Translations under genes and position numbers: made by a program
Shown here: one piece after another, positions 1 to 11,657 of the stretch
How the letters are laid out: each line of letters begins with the position of its first letter
How positions within the stretch are numbered: the first letter of the stretch is position 1
The notes under the pieces: model-generated
The model's input: the letters and a program-made list of their open reading frames with translations, nothing else
Databases searched by the model: none
What the model was told of the DNA's origin: nothing
NCBI RefSeq assembly: GCF_017591435.1
Contig: NC_059301.1
Coordinates: 34,619,736 to 34,683,735 of the forward strand
Direction: 5' to 3'
Source: Portunus trituberculatus
Lineage: Eukaryota; Arthropoda; Malacostraca; Decapoda; Portunidae
DNA: 64,000 bases

Positions 1-415
1 GGAAATTCCTGAGGTGGAGGATTTTAATGAAAGAATATGTGAAGAACCTCCCCCAACTCCTCGGGCACCAGAGATAAAACAGGAAAGGGCAACTCCTAAC
101 TTAAGTGCCTGGTTCAAAGCTTTTGGCACCCCAAAGCTGTCATGTGCTGGCCCTAAGAAGATGCCTGATGACTTAATGGGCAGTCCTAAGGAAATGGATG
201 ATTCAGAAATCATCAATGTAGAGGATGAAGGAGATGTGGATGTTGGTGAGCCATGTCCACTGGATGAACCTCCACCTTCACTATTGCCACCAGGCAGTCC
301 AGAACCTCCAGTATCTCCAGAACCTCCAATCTCTCCTGAGAAACCGCCAGAAACGCCATGGTATGAGAAATTAGATGAAAAACTGGAAGATGAACCAATC
401 TGGAAGAAAATGAAG
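1..415 (+). CDS. Partial internal exon of an unidentified host gene
   Basis: The frame is open from base 2 to 415 (about 138 codons) with no in-frame start required, so the exon enters from outside the window. It ends at AAG followed by GTATGT, a strong splice donor; the stop at 476-478 is reached only by reading into the intron. The peptide is acidic and proline-rich, with repeated Pro-Glu-Pro blocks in the second half, a Leu-Ser-Ala-Trp-Phe-Lys-Ala-Phe-Gly stretch near residue 35, and an Ile-Lys-Gln-Glu sequence near residue 20 that fits the SUMO consensus (hydrophobic-Lys-x-Glu). Composition suggests a low-complexity nuclear regulatory protein, but I do not recognise the family. Codon use and the absence of frameshifts contrast with the broken retroelement ORFs downstream. 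The exon ends in phase 0. Confidence 0.7.
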
Positions 416-2959
416 GTATGTAAATTTGGTAATCATGTGGTATCTAATCTTTCATTGACATCTTACATCAGGCCTTGACCATTTACTTTGTTTTTTAGCA
501 TACCTGTTGGTGAAAAGTATTTGTCTGAGATATCTTTCTGAATAGAAGTTACATGTATAGTCTTCAGATTTTTTTTTAACTGCCTATCTTTACTCTGCAT
601 GTAAGCAAATGTAATGAAATATATTTGAAGATAAAAATAGCAAATTTTAAGTTTTCATAATTAGGACATTTTATGTAATCTTACCTTTTTATTTTTACCA
701 ATTCTGGCCATCACAGTTTTATATATGGAGGTAATAGCACTGCTATTGCTATTCATTTATATGCTATGTTTTCTTCAGTATCTTTACTAAGTACATTGAA
801 ATGAGTGTTTGAAGGTAGAGATATAATTGCTTCTTTGCTACTATCTGTTTTCTCTTTCTTTTTCCAGTTTATTGTACTAGGCCTGATTAAGACTGATGAT
901 TATACAGTGCAATATCTGGACCTATATACGTCTACATATATACTTCTTTTTGTTTGATAATTAACTCTGTACTTGAGGATATGAGACAGTCATGACACTT
1001 AATTGAAATGAGGACTTCACTGGACTCACATAGACTTCCTAGTCATCATGAATTATAATGAGAAATATTGAAAAAAAAATTTTTACATGACCATTCTTTT
1101 CACTCTTTCTTTTCAAGTTGCATACATGATTGAATTTTCTAATTTTTCACACTAGATGAGAGACCAAGGATACACGGTTGTGGACTGCAGGATGGTAAGA
1201 GTTGTATCTATCATGACCATTATCCTCTTTCAACTCCCACAGTTTATGAGGCTGTAAGATGCCCTGTATAGTATTCACAAGCCATGAATGGATGTTAATG
1301 AGAATAATGGTCAATAGATGGTTGGAGGGGAACATTTGGTGAAGTACTATTTTTCTTCACCAAACAAGGGGGCTATTACTCTTGACATTAGTTACCAACA
1401 GTTAGCATGACTAGTAACATCTTTCCACTTTTTATCAGTGTGTTTGTGTGTAGCACCATAACTAATTTAGTCATGCTGGGTAGACATACCCAGCATAGGA
1501 GCTGTAAAGATTATTCAGTGGAAATTAAGTTCCTAAACTATTCATATGCGTATTAAGTGCACACTAATTTGGTTAAGTAGGAATGGCTTGCAGTTTAAAT
1601 TACAAGATTAGGGTAATGCTTGTTGACAGTGGTCTATTGTTAATCATTGCTCATATGTCTGTAAATTCTAGATTCAGATTCATAAACCTTCTATCAGAAT
1701 TCTTCAGCATTTTTTTTTTCTTCTTTTTTTCTTTTCTGTTCTTCCAATGAAGGATTGTCTTTTATACAAAGTAATGTTTTGCTCAGAATATCTCATATTT
1801 TTTTTTCTAATTGTTATATTTTATTCTTTTCATAAACTTAAATAATCAGTTCAGTATAGAAAATGAGCATAATATTGTCAGCACTCACATTTAGTGTTTT
1901 CAAAAGAGTTTTAGATTTTATTAGGAGCAGACAATAAGTTACTTGCCATTATGGTAACAAAACAAACACAGATAATGGTGAATTATAGTGTCTAAATAAA
2001 ACCACAGAATGGTTTTTCTTTTTTAGAAAGCAGCTTCACACTATATTAAAGGCACATTTTGAATGTAAATTATAAAAATTTTAATGTTTAAAAAGTACAA
2101 AGTATTAATTACCTGTGCTTCAAATTCCCACTTCTAAAGAGGGAACCAGAAATATTCTTAGGTTAGATTTTGCAGAAGGGATAACTTCAGCTGATATGTG
2201 AAACATTTTCATTATCATATATCTAAAGTTAGTGGAGGTTGTCCATATTAGTACTTCCTCTATCCTTAGATCTCAATCAAGACTGGCTGTAACACTTGTG
2301 TATATAATGATTAAATTTGTCCCTAATCCTATAACCCCGAGTCTTGACAATTTTTCACCAGCTAGCTGACATTTGAGTATCCCTCTCCCAATTAATACAT
2401 TTGAACAAGTTTTTTTATTTGTCTTTAGCAAAAATCACAATCATATGAAGGGATAACATTCATCATCATCCTTTGCTGTTGTCTTTCCTACTAGATACTC
2501 TCACAAACAAACCTTCAACCATGCTCATTTCATTGACATATAGCATCTTATGTGGCAGTATATTTTATTTGTATTCCAAACTTCCTTAGAAACATTCAAG
2601 TCATATTGTTAACATCCATTCTTTCAGCTTAGTTTGTTAAACTTTTCTTTCTGTTGGGTTTGAGCAATTATAAAGATATTGTCATTCGGCCATTCTCATG
2701 CAGCCAGTTGGACATTCAAGAGAAGTAGATATCATTCTGGTATTATGAAACCATTCAGGTATTTTGTCTAATTATAAATCTAGTGCTACTGAAAAGTAGT
2801 TAATTTTCTTGCAGTTTTCTAATATAGGTCAAAGATAATGGCAAAAAAAATAAGATGATGGTGGTTATGATGACAGATAAAATCTTGAATCATATGAGCT
2901 ATAGCTTTGTCCAAAACAGATGATTAGCTTCAGTATAGCCTAAACTGACACCAGACATT
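416..2959 (+). other. Intronic or intergenic DNA, no gene recognised
   Basis: AT-rich sequence with many short homopolymers and no ORF of protein-like composition. One polypyrimidine tract followed by CAG at 865-867 looks like a splice acceptor, and the next 30 codons (868-957) are open in the phase left by the upstream donor before a TGA. This could be a short alternative terminal exon or chance; there is no clear AATAAA just downstream. Nothing else here is supported. Confidence 0.4.
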
Positions 2960-3120
2960 TACGGGGTGTCCCATAAGTTAATGTGCATACCTTGACATTT
3001 CATAATTCAGGGTAATTCAAAGTCAAAAATACTCTCTACACATATGTTGTGCTTTGCTTTACTTATGGGAAATTAATGTTGAAGTTGTGTGTAGTGAAAA
3101 GTGCACCCTTTTGTGGGCCT
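2960..3120 (+). mobile_element. One-ended mariner-type MITE remnant
   Basis: The sequence begins with GGGGTGTCCCATAAGT, a typical mariner-type terminus, and can be aligned by eye over about 150 bp with the left arm of the hairpin element at 36644. Shared landmarks are an ACTCT-C-TACACATAT block and a TTTGCTTT block. No matching opposite terminus was found, so this is a decayed or truncated copy. Confidence 0.5.
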
Positions 3121-3447
3121 CCAAATCCTCCCTCCCTCCTCTCCACCTTGCTACATATTCTTGAGTAGTGCTGGGTAGCTTTAAACAATATTTTTTTTGT
3201 GTACAATCAATGCAGTCAAAGCCTTACAAAAAAAAGTAGGAAATGATATACCACATTTTTGTATGTGTCTGTGAAGAAAATGTGCAGGTTAAGTACTACT
3301 GTACTTTAAAAACTAGCACTTAGCAACCACTGTATTGCTGCATGGCCTCTACGGTTTCTTCATTAACACAAACATAAATTTTATTTGTCATTTGCTATCT
3401 GTTTCCTGCAAGGCTTTGAATGTGTATGTTGTAAACACACACACATT

Positions 3448-4230
3448 GAAAAACTGTTTGAAAAGTATGAGGGCCTGGAAATGAGTTATGACAATGTAAA
3501 GAGAGACTGTGCCGATATGAAGAAGGAAAATGCAGCACTGAAAGAGGAAGTTAAGCTAATTAAAGTGAATTGCGAAAAATGTGGAGAATCTCTAGGAAAA
3601 GTGATGGAGAAGCAGGCTGAATGGAAAAAAAGTCAGGAAGTGGAAAGAAAGGAGGTAAATTACAAAGTTGCAAGTCTGGAAAAGGAAATCAAAGAGTCAG
3701 GGGAGAAAACTTTGGGCCTTGCTGAAATTATAGATCAACAGATCATAGAAGAGAAGATAGCTGAGAAAGTGGTGAAGGTTATTAAGTCAAATGAGACATT
3801 GGTGAGGGAAACTGTAGACAAAAAGAGATGTGTGGTGATATTTGGTGTGGAGGAGGATAAGACACCGAGTAAAATGGAGAGAGAGAAAACATAAAAAGGT
3901 GATAAATAATATCATTAATGTGGTGCAAGAGGAGGAAAAGACCTAGTACAAGAAATAGAGGACTTCCATAGAATTGGAAAGTTCACAAGAGAAGGTATGA
4001 GGCCAATAAGAATCAAACTTAAGTCACAAAAGGATGTAGATGAATTGGTGGAGAAGTCATGGAGGCTAGCCCAGCAGGAAACAACAAGGAAGATTTGGTT
4101 GAGAAGAGATCTCGGTGAAAAGGAAAGAGAAATGTTAAATGAGTTGAGAAAGGAGGCTTTGAAAAAAATGAAGAGAGGACAGAAGAAGAGAAGAAAGAGT
4201 TTTTCTGGAGAATCTTGGATATGAGACTGA
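3448..4230 (+). pseudogene. LINE A ORF1 fragment (coiled coil plus RRM-like region)
   Basis: The frame open to 3894 is lysine/glutamate-rich with leucine and valine heptads, so a trimeric coiled coil is likely, as in other LINE ORF1 proteins. It is followed by a VVIFGVEED strand that resembles the start of an RRM-like fold. A frameshift near 3890-3990 separates this from a second piece (3997-4224) that begins MRPIRIKLKSQ and contains an RRDLGEKER motif, which resembles the ORF1 C-terminal RNA-binding domain. The ORF drawn from 3385 begins in flanking DNA; true element sequence starts near 3445, so the native start codon is absent. The expected role is RNA binding and chaperone activity in the retrotransposition RNP. 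It is non-functional as read. Confidence 0.75.
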
Positions 4231-4299
4231 GGAAGTGGTTCATAACCCAGAAAAGTACAGCAAGAAAGGACTAAAGAAACTTACATATGAGCGAAATGT

Positions 4300-5088
4300 A
4301 ATGTATTCCAACATAAATGGAGTGATATCGGGATTTTAGAACTCAACGATTACTTGAGGGACAAGAACCCAGATATTGTGGGTCTTACTGAAACAAAACT
4401 GAGAGAGGGAGAAGACCTGATGAAGGTTGGAGAAGGGAAATATAACGTTTGGAAAAGAAATAGAGTAGGTAAGATGGGAGGAGGAGTGATGTTGCTGGTT
4501 AAAAAAGATATAAAGGTGGATCAAGTGAAAAAAGGTATGGGAAAGGCAGAAGTGCTAAAGATCAGAGCAGAAACTAATGAAGGAAAAAAGAGGCACTACA
4601 TAGTGGTGTACGTACCACCTAAGACAAATGCATGGTCAGTACAGGAATATGAAGAAATGATAAGTGATACAGGAACATGTCTGGAAGAAATGTTGGGTGG
4701 CTGTGAACGAACTATAATGATGGGAGATTTTAATTGTAAAGAGGTGTGTTGGGAGGACTGGTCAATGGAAGGATCAGAGACAACATGGGGAAATACACTA
4801 TTGACACTGGCAATGGAAAATGTGTTAACTCAGTGGGTCAAAGAAGATACTAGGTTTGGAGGAGAGGGAGCATCGTCAAGACTGGACTTGGTCTTTAGTA
4901 CAGAGCCAATGGTCATTGAGGAGATGAGGGTGGAGTGCCCTTTAGCAAAGAGTGATCATGCAGTTTTGGAGTTCAAGGTGATAGACGAAGAGAAATCTAG
5001 AAGAAATGAAGAATATAAAGTGGGAAGATGGAATTATGCCAAGACAGATTTTGGAAACCTAAAGAAATTCTTTCAAGAGACAAATTGA
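4300..5088 (+). pseudogene. LINE A ORF2, APE-type endonuclease domain
   Basis: The open frame 4354-5088 carries the endonuclease signature in order: N-I/NG start region just upstream, LTETKL (metal-binding Glu), a YVPPKTN strand, GDFNCKEVCWED (catalytic Asp/Asn), RLDLVF, and KSDHAVLEF (catalytic Asp-His). This domain nicks target DNA to prime reverse transcription. The frame stops at TGA 5086-5088 just after the domain, and the following linker (5090-5480) is spread over three frames with several stops. The same stop and frameshifts occur in copies B and C. Confidence 0.85.
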
Positions 5089-5484
5089 TGAAATTCAAGA
5101 GTGCTAAGGAGCAAATGAAAAGTGGAAGGAATTTATAAAAATATACAAAGAAGGTGAGAAAAATTTGTACCAATAAGACAACATAGAGAAGTTGGAAAGC
5201 AGGACTGGTTTAACGATAGATGTGAAAAGGCTAGAACAAGAAAAGAGGATGCATGGAAGAGGTGGAGAAGGAAAAGACGGATTAAGCAGTGGAAAGTTAC
5301 AAAAGAGCAAGAAATGAATATGTGTTGATTAGAAGAGAAGAAAGAAAGAAACAAGAAAAGGATATAATTGATAAATGTAAAGACCAACCAAGGCTTTTTA
5401 CAGACATGTGAACAACAACATCAAAAATAGAGAAAGTATTGAAAGTTTAGAAGTAAATGGAGTATGCAGTGAAGATCCCAGGAA

Positions 5485-7080
5485 ATGGCAGAGGCTATGA
5501 ATGGATGCTTTCGGAAGGTATTCACAAAGGAGACTGCTTTTGACAAACCACTGGTAATGGAACAGAAAGGGATTATGAAGGAGTTTCAAGTAACTGTGGA
5601 GGAGATCAAGAACATGATGGGGAGTTTAGAAGTGAGAAAAGCTGTGGGACCTGATGGGGTATCAGGATGGATTTTAAGAGAATGCAGGAGCAATTGGCAG
5701 AAAAAGTTTGTGAAGTAATTGATGCCTCATTAAGGGAAGGTGTAGTGCCCCAAGACTGGAAAAGAGCTAACATTGTCCCAATCTATAAATCAGGTAACAA
5801 GAGAGACCCATTGAACTATAGACCAGTGTCACTTACAAGTGTGGTAGCTAAGATGTGTGAGAGGGTGGTGAAGAATAGATGGACAGACTTCTTGGAGAAA
5901 ATGACATACTTTGTGAGTGTCAATTTGGTTTTAGAAAGGGCGTTCATGCACGACAAACCTGATATGTTACTATTCGAGGGTGATAGATGTAATACAGGAA
6001 AGAGATGGTTGGGCTGATGGAATATATCTGGATTTAAAAAAGGCCTTTGATAAGGTACCACACCAGAGACTGATCTGGAAACTTGAAATGGTAGGAGGAG
6101 TGCATGGCAGTTTACTAAAATGGATGGAAGACTTTTGGTAGGAAGAGAAATGAGAACAATAATTAAGGACAGACCATCAGAATGGGGATTGGTGGAGAGT
6201 GGAGTTCCACAGGGATCAGTGTTGGCACCAGTAATGTTCGCAGTCTACATAAATGACATGGTGGATGGGGTGTCCAGTTATGTGAGCCTATTTGCAGACG
6301 ATGCAAAATTGTTAAGAAAAGTGAGATGTGACAAAGATTGCGAACTACTCCAGGAAGACTTGGACAGAATATGGAAATGGAGCTGTACATGGCAAATGGA
6401 GTTCAACACGACAAAATGCAAGAAAATAGAGTTTGGCAAGAGTGAAAGAAGAATCAGGAGTATGTACAAGATAGGAAATGAAGACATAAAACCAGTCATG
6501 AAGAAAAGACCTTGGGGTGACAATTACCAATGACCTATCGCCAGAGAGACATATAAACAAAATAATTGGAGAAGTATTGAACTTATTGAGGAACATAAGA
6601 GTGGCGTTCAGATATTTAGATGAAGAAATGATGAAGAAAATAATTACTGCAATGATAAGACCGAGGCTTGAATATGCAACAATACAGTGGGCTCCGAACT
6701 TAAAGAAACACATAAGGAAACTAGAGAAAGTACAGAGGGCTGCAACAAAATGGTGCCTGACTTAAGAGATTTGACTTATGAAGACAGACTGAAAAGAATG
6801 CAACTTCCAACCCTGGAAAACAGAAGAGAAAGGGGAGACCTGATAGCAATATACAGAGTGATGATTGGCATGGAAAAATGGATAGGGAAGATCTGTGTAT
6901 GTGGAATGGAAGAATGTCGAGAGGGCATGGGAAAAACTAAAATGGCCACTTATAGGAGAGATGTGAAAAATATAGCTTCCTCATAGAAGGGTGGAAGCAT
7001 GGAATAGTTTAGACGTGGAAGTGGTCAACGCAAGGAATATTCATGATTTTAAGAAAAGCTGGACATTAATAGATATGGAG
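5485..7080 (+). pseudogene. LINE A ORF2, reverse transcriptase and C-terminal domain
   Basis: RT motifs appear in order but in different frames: AVGPDGVSGW (about 5640), NYRPVSLTSV (5810), YLDLKKAFDKVPH (6027), SGVPQGSVLAP (6190-6225) and the catalytic FADD (about 6290-6303), which is intact. A one-base homopolymer loss in the finger region near 5900 (gagaaaatgac against gagaaaaatgac in copy C) breaks the frame. The segment 6517-6986 is the conserved post-RT domain, with IRPRLEYA, KKHIRKLEKVQR and ENRRERGDLI motifs. Inactive as read. Confidence 0.85.
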
Positions 7081-7140
7081 ACGGGACAACACGAGCATAG
7101 CTCTTTTCCGTATGTTACAATTAGGTAAATACAATTAGGT

Positions 7141-7142
<2 letters not shown>

Positions 7143-7188
<46 letters not shown>
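7143..7188 (+). repeat. (AC)23 microsatellite between LINE A and LINE B
   Basis: Perfect AC dinucleotide run directly after the 3' terminal repeat of LINE A and directly before the first base of LINE B's 5' UTR. Confidence 0.97.
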
Positions 7189-7189
<1 letters not shown>

Positions 7190-7405
7190 GATGGGATGTG
7201 GTCGCTGAGCTCCAGAGCAATCATCTCTAATTCTACAGTTACCATTGCCTAAGAGTAACCAAGGTGGGAAAGGAGCTGGTAATGTTTGTCCCGTCTCCAT
7301 ATAGTCATGTTAACTGTTGATTAGCAAAATAATGTCCAGGGAAGGTAAATATAAACTGTAGCCTGCGTTTGAGCCATCAGCTGGTTTGTTTACATCTGCG
7401 CAACA
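7189..7405 (+). promoter_or_regulatory. 5' UTR of LINE B with inverted copy of the 3' end
   Basis: This is non-coding DNA between the (AC)n of copy A and the ORF1 ATG, which sits in a CAACATGG context. Bases 7242-7303 read, in reverse complement, like the 3' terminus of the same element: a 17-nt perfect match around ATATGGAGACGGGACAA, then an AGCTC-TTTCCC block with one difference, then GTTAC and TTAGG. In RNA this would allow long-range 5'-3' pairing. An internal promoter is expected here in a LINE, but I see no defined motif. Confidence 0.7.
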
Positions 7406-8280
7406 TGGCGGCCGTGAACTCGAAAGATGAATCAGACTTCACAGGATTTCAAGGAATAATGGAGAAGAGCGCTTATGTGAAGAAAATTCTGGAGTTGGAA
7501 GGTAAAATTGAAAACTGTTTGAAAAGTATGGGGCCTGGAAACGAGTTATGACAATGTAATGAAAGAGTGTGCCGATATGAAGAAGGAAAATGAAGCACTG
7601 AAAGAGGAAGTTAAGCTAATTAAAGTGAATTGCGAAAATGTGGAGAATCTCTAGGAAAAGTGATGGAGAAGCAGGCTGAATGGAAAAAGTCAGGAAGTGG
7701 AAAGAAAGGAGGTAAATTACAAAGTTGCAAGTCTGGAAAAGGAAATCAAAGAGTCTGGGGAGAAAACTTTGGGCCTTGCTGAAATTATAGATCAACAGAT
7801 CATAGAAGAGAAGATTGCTGAGAAAGTGGTGAAGGTTATTAAGTCAAATGAGACATTGGTGAGGGAAACTGTAGACAAAAAGAGATGTGTGGTGATATTT
7901 GGTGTGGAGGAGGATAAGACACCGAGTAAAATGGAGAGAGAGAAAACATAAAAAGGTGATAAATAATATCATTAATGTGGTGCAGGAGGAGGAAAAGACC
8001 TAGTACAAGAAATAGAGGACTTCCATAGAATTGGAAAGTTCACAAGAGAAGGTATGAGGCCAATAAGAATCAAACTTAAGTCACAAAAGGATGTAGATGA
8101 ATTGGTGGAGAAGTCATGGAGGCTAGCCCAGCAGGAAACAACAAGGAAGATTTGGTTGAGAAGAGATCTCGGTGAAAAGGAAAGAGAAATGTTAAATGAG
8201 TTGAGAAAGGAGGCTTTGAAAAAATGAAGAGAGGACAGAAGAGGAGAAGAAAGAGTTTTTCTGGAGAATCTTGGATATGA
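7406..8280 (+). pseudogene. LINE B ORF1
   Basis: The start codon at 7406 (MAAVNSKDES) is favoured over the upstream in-frame ATG at 7369 because it has the better context and the upstream residues are unlike coding sequence. The frame is lost near 7530-7560, by comparison with copy A. The coiled-coil region resumes in another frame (7697-7951), and the RRM-like and C-terminal parts follow (about 8055-8280). Expected product: the LINE ORF1 nucleic-acid chaperone of roughly 300 residues. At least three frame changes make it non-functional as read. Confidence 0.7.
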
Positions 8281-8369
8281 GACTGAGGAAGTGGTTCATA
8301 ACCCAGAAAAGTACAGCAAGAAAGGACTAAAGAAACTTACGATGAGCGAATGTAATGTATTCCAACATA

Positions 8370-9139
8370 AATGGAGTGATATCGGGATTTTAGAACTCAA
8401 CGATTACTTGAGGGACAAGAACCCAGATATTGTGGGTCTTACTGAAACAAAACTGAGAGAGGGAGAAGACCTGATGATGGTTGGAGAAGGAAATATAATG
8501 TTTGGAAAAGAAATAGAGTAGGTAAGATGGGAGGAGGAGTGATGTTGCTGGTTAAAAAGATATAAAGGTGGATCAAGTGAAAGAAGGTATGGGAAAGGCA
8601 GAAGTGCTAAAGATCAGAGCAGAAACTAATGAAGGAAAAAGAGGCACTACATAGTGGTGTACGTACCACCTAAGACAAATGCATGGTCAGTACAGGAATA
8701 TGAAGAAATGATAAGTGATACAGGAACATGTCTGGAAGAAATGTTGGGTGGCTGTGAACGAACTATAATGATGGGAGATTTTAATTGTAAAGAGGTGTGT
8801 TGGGAGGACTGGTCAATGGAAGGATCAGAGACAACATGGGGAAATACACTATTGACACTGGCAATGGAAAATGTGTTAACTCAGTGGGTCAAAGAAGATA
8901 CTAGGTTTGGAGGAGAGGGAGCATCGTCAAGACTGGACTTGGTCTTTAGTACAGAGCCAATGGTCATTGAGGAGATGAGGGTGGAGTGCCCTTTAGCAAA
9001 GAGTGATCATGCAGTTTTGGAGTTCAAGGTGATAGATGAAGAGAAATCTAGAAGAAATGAAGAATATAAAGTGGGAAGATGGAATTATGCCAAGACAGAT
9101 TTTGGAAACCTAAAGAAATTCTTTCAAGAGACAAATTGA
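8370..9139 (+). pseudogene. LINE B ORF2, APE-type endonuclease domain
   Basis: Carries the same motifs as copy A: LTETKL near 8436, YVPPKTN near 8660, GDFNCKEVCWED, RLDLVF and KSDHAVLEF. Two one-base losses in A-runs relative to copy A (near 8490 and 8560) break the first half; the rest is open 8654-9139. It ends at the same TGA after QETN as copies A and C. Confidence 0.82.
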
Positions 9140-9535
9140 TGAAATTCAAGAGTGCTAAGGAGCAAATGAAAAGTGGAAGGAATTTATAAAAATATACAAA
9201 GAAGGTGAGAAAAATTTGTACCAATAAGACAACATAGAGAAGTTGGAAAGCAGGACTGGTTTAACGATAGATGTGAAAAGGCTAGAACAAGAAAAGAGGA
9301 TGCATGGAAGAGGTGGAGAAGGAAAAGACGGATTAAGCAGTGGAAAGTTACAAAAGAGCAAGAAATGAATATGTGTTGATTAGAAGAGAAGAAAGAAAGA
9401 AACAAGAAAAGGATATAATTGATAAATGTAAAGACCAACCAAGGCTTTTTACAGACATGTGAACAACAACATCAAAAATAGAGAAAGTATTGAAAGTTTA
9501 GAAGTAAATGGAGTATGCAGTGAAGATCCCAGGAA

Positions 9536-11130
9536 ATGGCAGAGGCTATGAATGGATGCTTTCGGAAGGTATTCACAAAGGAGACTGCTTTTGACAAACC
9601 ACTGGTAATGGAACAGAAAGGGATTATGAAGGAGTTTCAAGTAACTGTGGAGGAGATCAAGAATATGATGGGGAGTTTAGAAGTGAGAAAAGCTGTGGGA
9701 CCTGATGGGGTATCAGGATGGATTTTAAGAGAATGCAGGAGCAACTGGCAGAAAAAGTTTGTGAAGTAATTGATGCCTCATTAAGGGAAGGTGTAGTGCC
9801 CCAAGACTGGAAAAGAGCTAACATTGTCCCAATCTATAAATCAGGTAACAAGAGAGACCCATTGAACTATAGACCAGTGTCACTTACAAGTGTGGTAGCT
9901 AAGATGTGTGAGAGGGTGGTGAAGAATAGATGGACAGACTTCTTGGAGAAAATGACATACTTTGTGAGTGTCAATTTGGTTTTAGAAAAGGGCGTTCATG
10001 CACGACAAACCTGATATGTTACTATTCGAGGGTGATAGATGTAATACAGGAAAGAGATGGTTGGGCTGATGGAATATATCTGGATTTAAAAAAGGCCTTT
10101 GATAAGGTACCACACCGGAGACTGATCTGGAAACTTGAAATGGTAGGAGGAGTGCATGGCAGTTTACTAAAATGGATGGAAGACTTTTGGTAGGAAGAGA
10201 AATGAGAACAATAATTAAGGACAGACCATCAGAATGGGGCTTGGTGGAGAGTGGAGTTCCACAGGGATCAGTGTTGGCACCAGTAATGTTCGCGGTCTAC
10301 ATAAATGACATGGTGGATGGGGTGTCCAGTTATGTGAGCCTATTTGCAGACGATGCAAAATTGTTAAGAAAAGTGAGATGTGACAAAGATTGCGAACTAC
10401 TCCAGGAAGACTTGGACAGAATATGGAAATGGAGCTGTACATGGCAAATGGAGTTCAACACGACAAAATGCAAGAAAATAGAGTTTGGCAAGAGTGAAAG
10501 AAGAATCAGGAGTATGTACAAGATAGGAAATGAAGACATAAAACCAGTCATGAAGAAAAGACCTTGGGGTGACAATTACCAATGACCTATCGCCAGAGAG
10601 ACATATAAACAAAATAATTGGAGAAGTATTGAACTTATTGAGGAACATAAGAGTGGCGTCAGATATTTAGATGAAGAAATGATGAAGAAAATAATTACTG
10701 CAATGATAAGACCGAGGCTTGAATATGCAACAATACAGTGGGCTCCGAACTTAAAGAAACACATAAGGAAACTAGAGAAAGTACAGAGGGCTGCAACAAA
10801 AATGGTGCCTGACTTAAGAGATTTGACTTATGAAGACAGACTGAAAAGAATGCAACTTCCGACCCTGGAAAACAGAAGAGAAAGGGGAGACCTGATAGCA
10901 ATATACAGAGTGATGATTGGCATGGAAAAATGGATAGGGAAGATCTGTGTATGTGGAATGAAAGAATGTCGAGAGGGCATGGGAAAAACTAAAATGGCCA
11001 CTTATAGGAGAGATGTGAAAAATATAGCTTCCTCATAGAAGGGTGGAAGCATGGAATAGTTTAGACGTGGAAGTGGTCAACGCAAGGAATATTCATGATT
11101 TTAAGAAAAGCTGGACATTAATAGATATGG
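9536..11130 (+). pseudogene. LINE B ORF2, reverse transcriptase and C-terminal domain
   Basis: Motifs in order: GPDGVSGW (about 9695), NYRPVSLTSV (9865), FGFRKGRSC (about 9975), YLDLKKAFDKVPH (about 10080), SGVPQGSVLAP (10255), FADDAK (10345). The C-terminal domain (10679-11038) includes IRPRLEYA and RRERGDLI. The same finger-region frameshift as copy A is present near 9950, and the region after FADDAK is disrupted at the same GACCTTGGGG site as A and C. Confidence 0.85.
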
Positions 11131-11195
11131 AGACGGGACAACACGAGCATAGCTCTTTTCCCGTATGTTACAATTAGGTAAATACAATTAGGTAA

Positions 11196-11197
<2 letters not shown>

Positions 11198-11226
<29 letters not shown>
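11198..11226 (+). repeat. (AC)n microsatellite between LINE B and LINE D
   Basis: About 14 AC units following the 3' terminal repeats of B. LINE D starts within its last bases. Confidence 0.96.
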
Positions 11227-11234
11227 AGGAAAAA

Positions 11235-11657
11235 ATGAGACCAATTAAAATACTACTAAAATCACAAGCAGCAACAGAAGAAATATTATATAGAACAACA
11301 AAACTTAGAGAAACAGAAGGCTGCAAGGATATCTATATAAAGAAAAATAGAAATGAGGAAGAAAGGAAGAGATACAATGAACTGGCAGCAGCAGTAAGGG
11401 AAAAGAATAATGAAAGGTCAGAAGAGGAGAAGAAGGCATTTTTTTTGGAGAATTCTAGGAGTCAGGATAAGGAAATGGTATATAAACGAGAAGGAAGAGA
11501 AAAAAGTGGAACAAGTTTAACTAAAAATGATAAAGGCAAAAGACTAAAAATGATGTACACGAACATAGACGGGGTTTTATCAAGTAAATTAGAATTAAGA
11601 GATTACATAAATATAAAAAAAATCCAGATATTGTATGCCTGGCTGAAAAAAAACTGA
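11235..11657 (+). pseudogene. LINE D: ORF1 C-terminus read into the endonuclease N-terminus
   Basis: A single open frame joins the ORF1 C-terminal domain (MRPIKILL, NRNEEERKRY) to the start of the endonuclease (MMYTNIDGVLSSKLELRDY). The continuity is probably produced by an eight-T run at about 11438-11447. With seven T the frame would read FFWRILGVRIRKWY and stop at KVEQV, matching the ORF1 ends of H1 and H2. I therefore treat it as two overlapping ORFs fused by a homopolymer change rather than a genuine polyprotein. Confidence 0.6.

Larger units (their letters stand above)
3445..7142 (+). mobile_element. AC-associated LINE copy A (CR1/L2-type), 5'-truncated
   Basis: About 3.7 kb running from inside ORF1 to a complete 3' end. 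It starts immediately after a short (AC)5 and finishes with two copies of the terminal unit TTAGGTAAA followed by (AC)23. Order of parts: ORF1 coiled coil and RRM-like region (3445-4230), APE-type endonuclease (4300-5088), linker, RT (5640-6500) and a C-terminal domain (6517-7080). Copy B next door is nearly identical over the shared length, and copy C shares the same lesions. RT wording such as NYRPVSLTSV, YLDLKKAFDKVPH and SGVPQGSVLAP, with a RRERGDLI motif after the RT, places it in the CR1/L2 supergroup rather than R1 or jockey. Confidence 0.93.
7189..11197 (+). mobile_element. AC-associated LINE copy B, full length (about 4.0 kb)
   Basis: This is the only complete copy of the first subfamily. 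It has a 5' UTR (7189-7405), ORF1 start at ATG 7406, endonuclease, RT, and a 3' end with two terminal TTAGGTAAATAC units running into (AC)n. Its 4.0-kb length matches H1 and H2 after nested insertions are subtracted from those. It is nearly identical to copy A, differing by a handful of substitutions and several one-base homopolymer differences. Most substitutions I checked are shared with copy C against A, so B and C are closer to each other. All + strand. Confidence 0.93.

Noticed and set aside
3385..3447. Native start of LINE A ORF1 at 3385
   Set aside because: The first 20 codons lie in flanking DNA with an (AC)5; alignment with copy B shows element sequence begins near 3445.
5104..6061. 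- strand ORFs opposite the LINE RTs (repeated at 9155-10648 and 22030-23642)
   Set aside because: Phe/Leu/Ser-rich shadows of A-rich coding strands, duplicated exactly wherever the LINE is duplicated.
11235..11657. Single-polyprotein (fused ORF1-ORF2) LINE in copy D
   Set aside because: The fusion depends on an eight-T run; H1 and H2 show ORF1 stopping in a different frame from ORF2, so a homopolymer change explains it.
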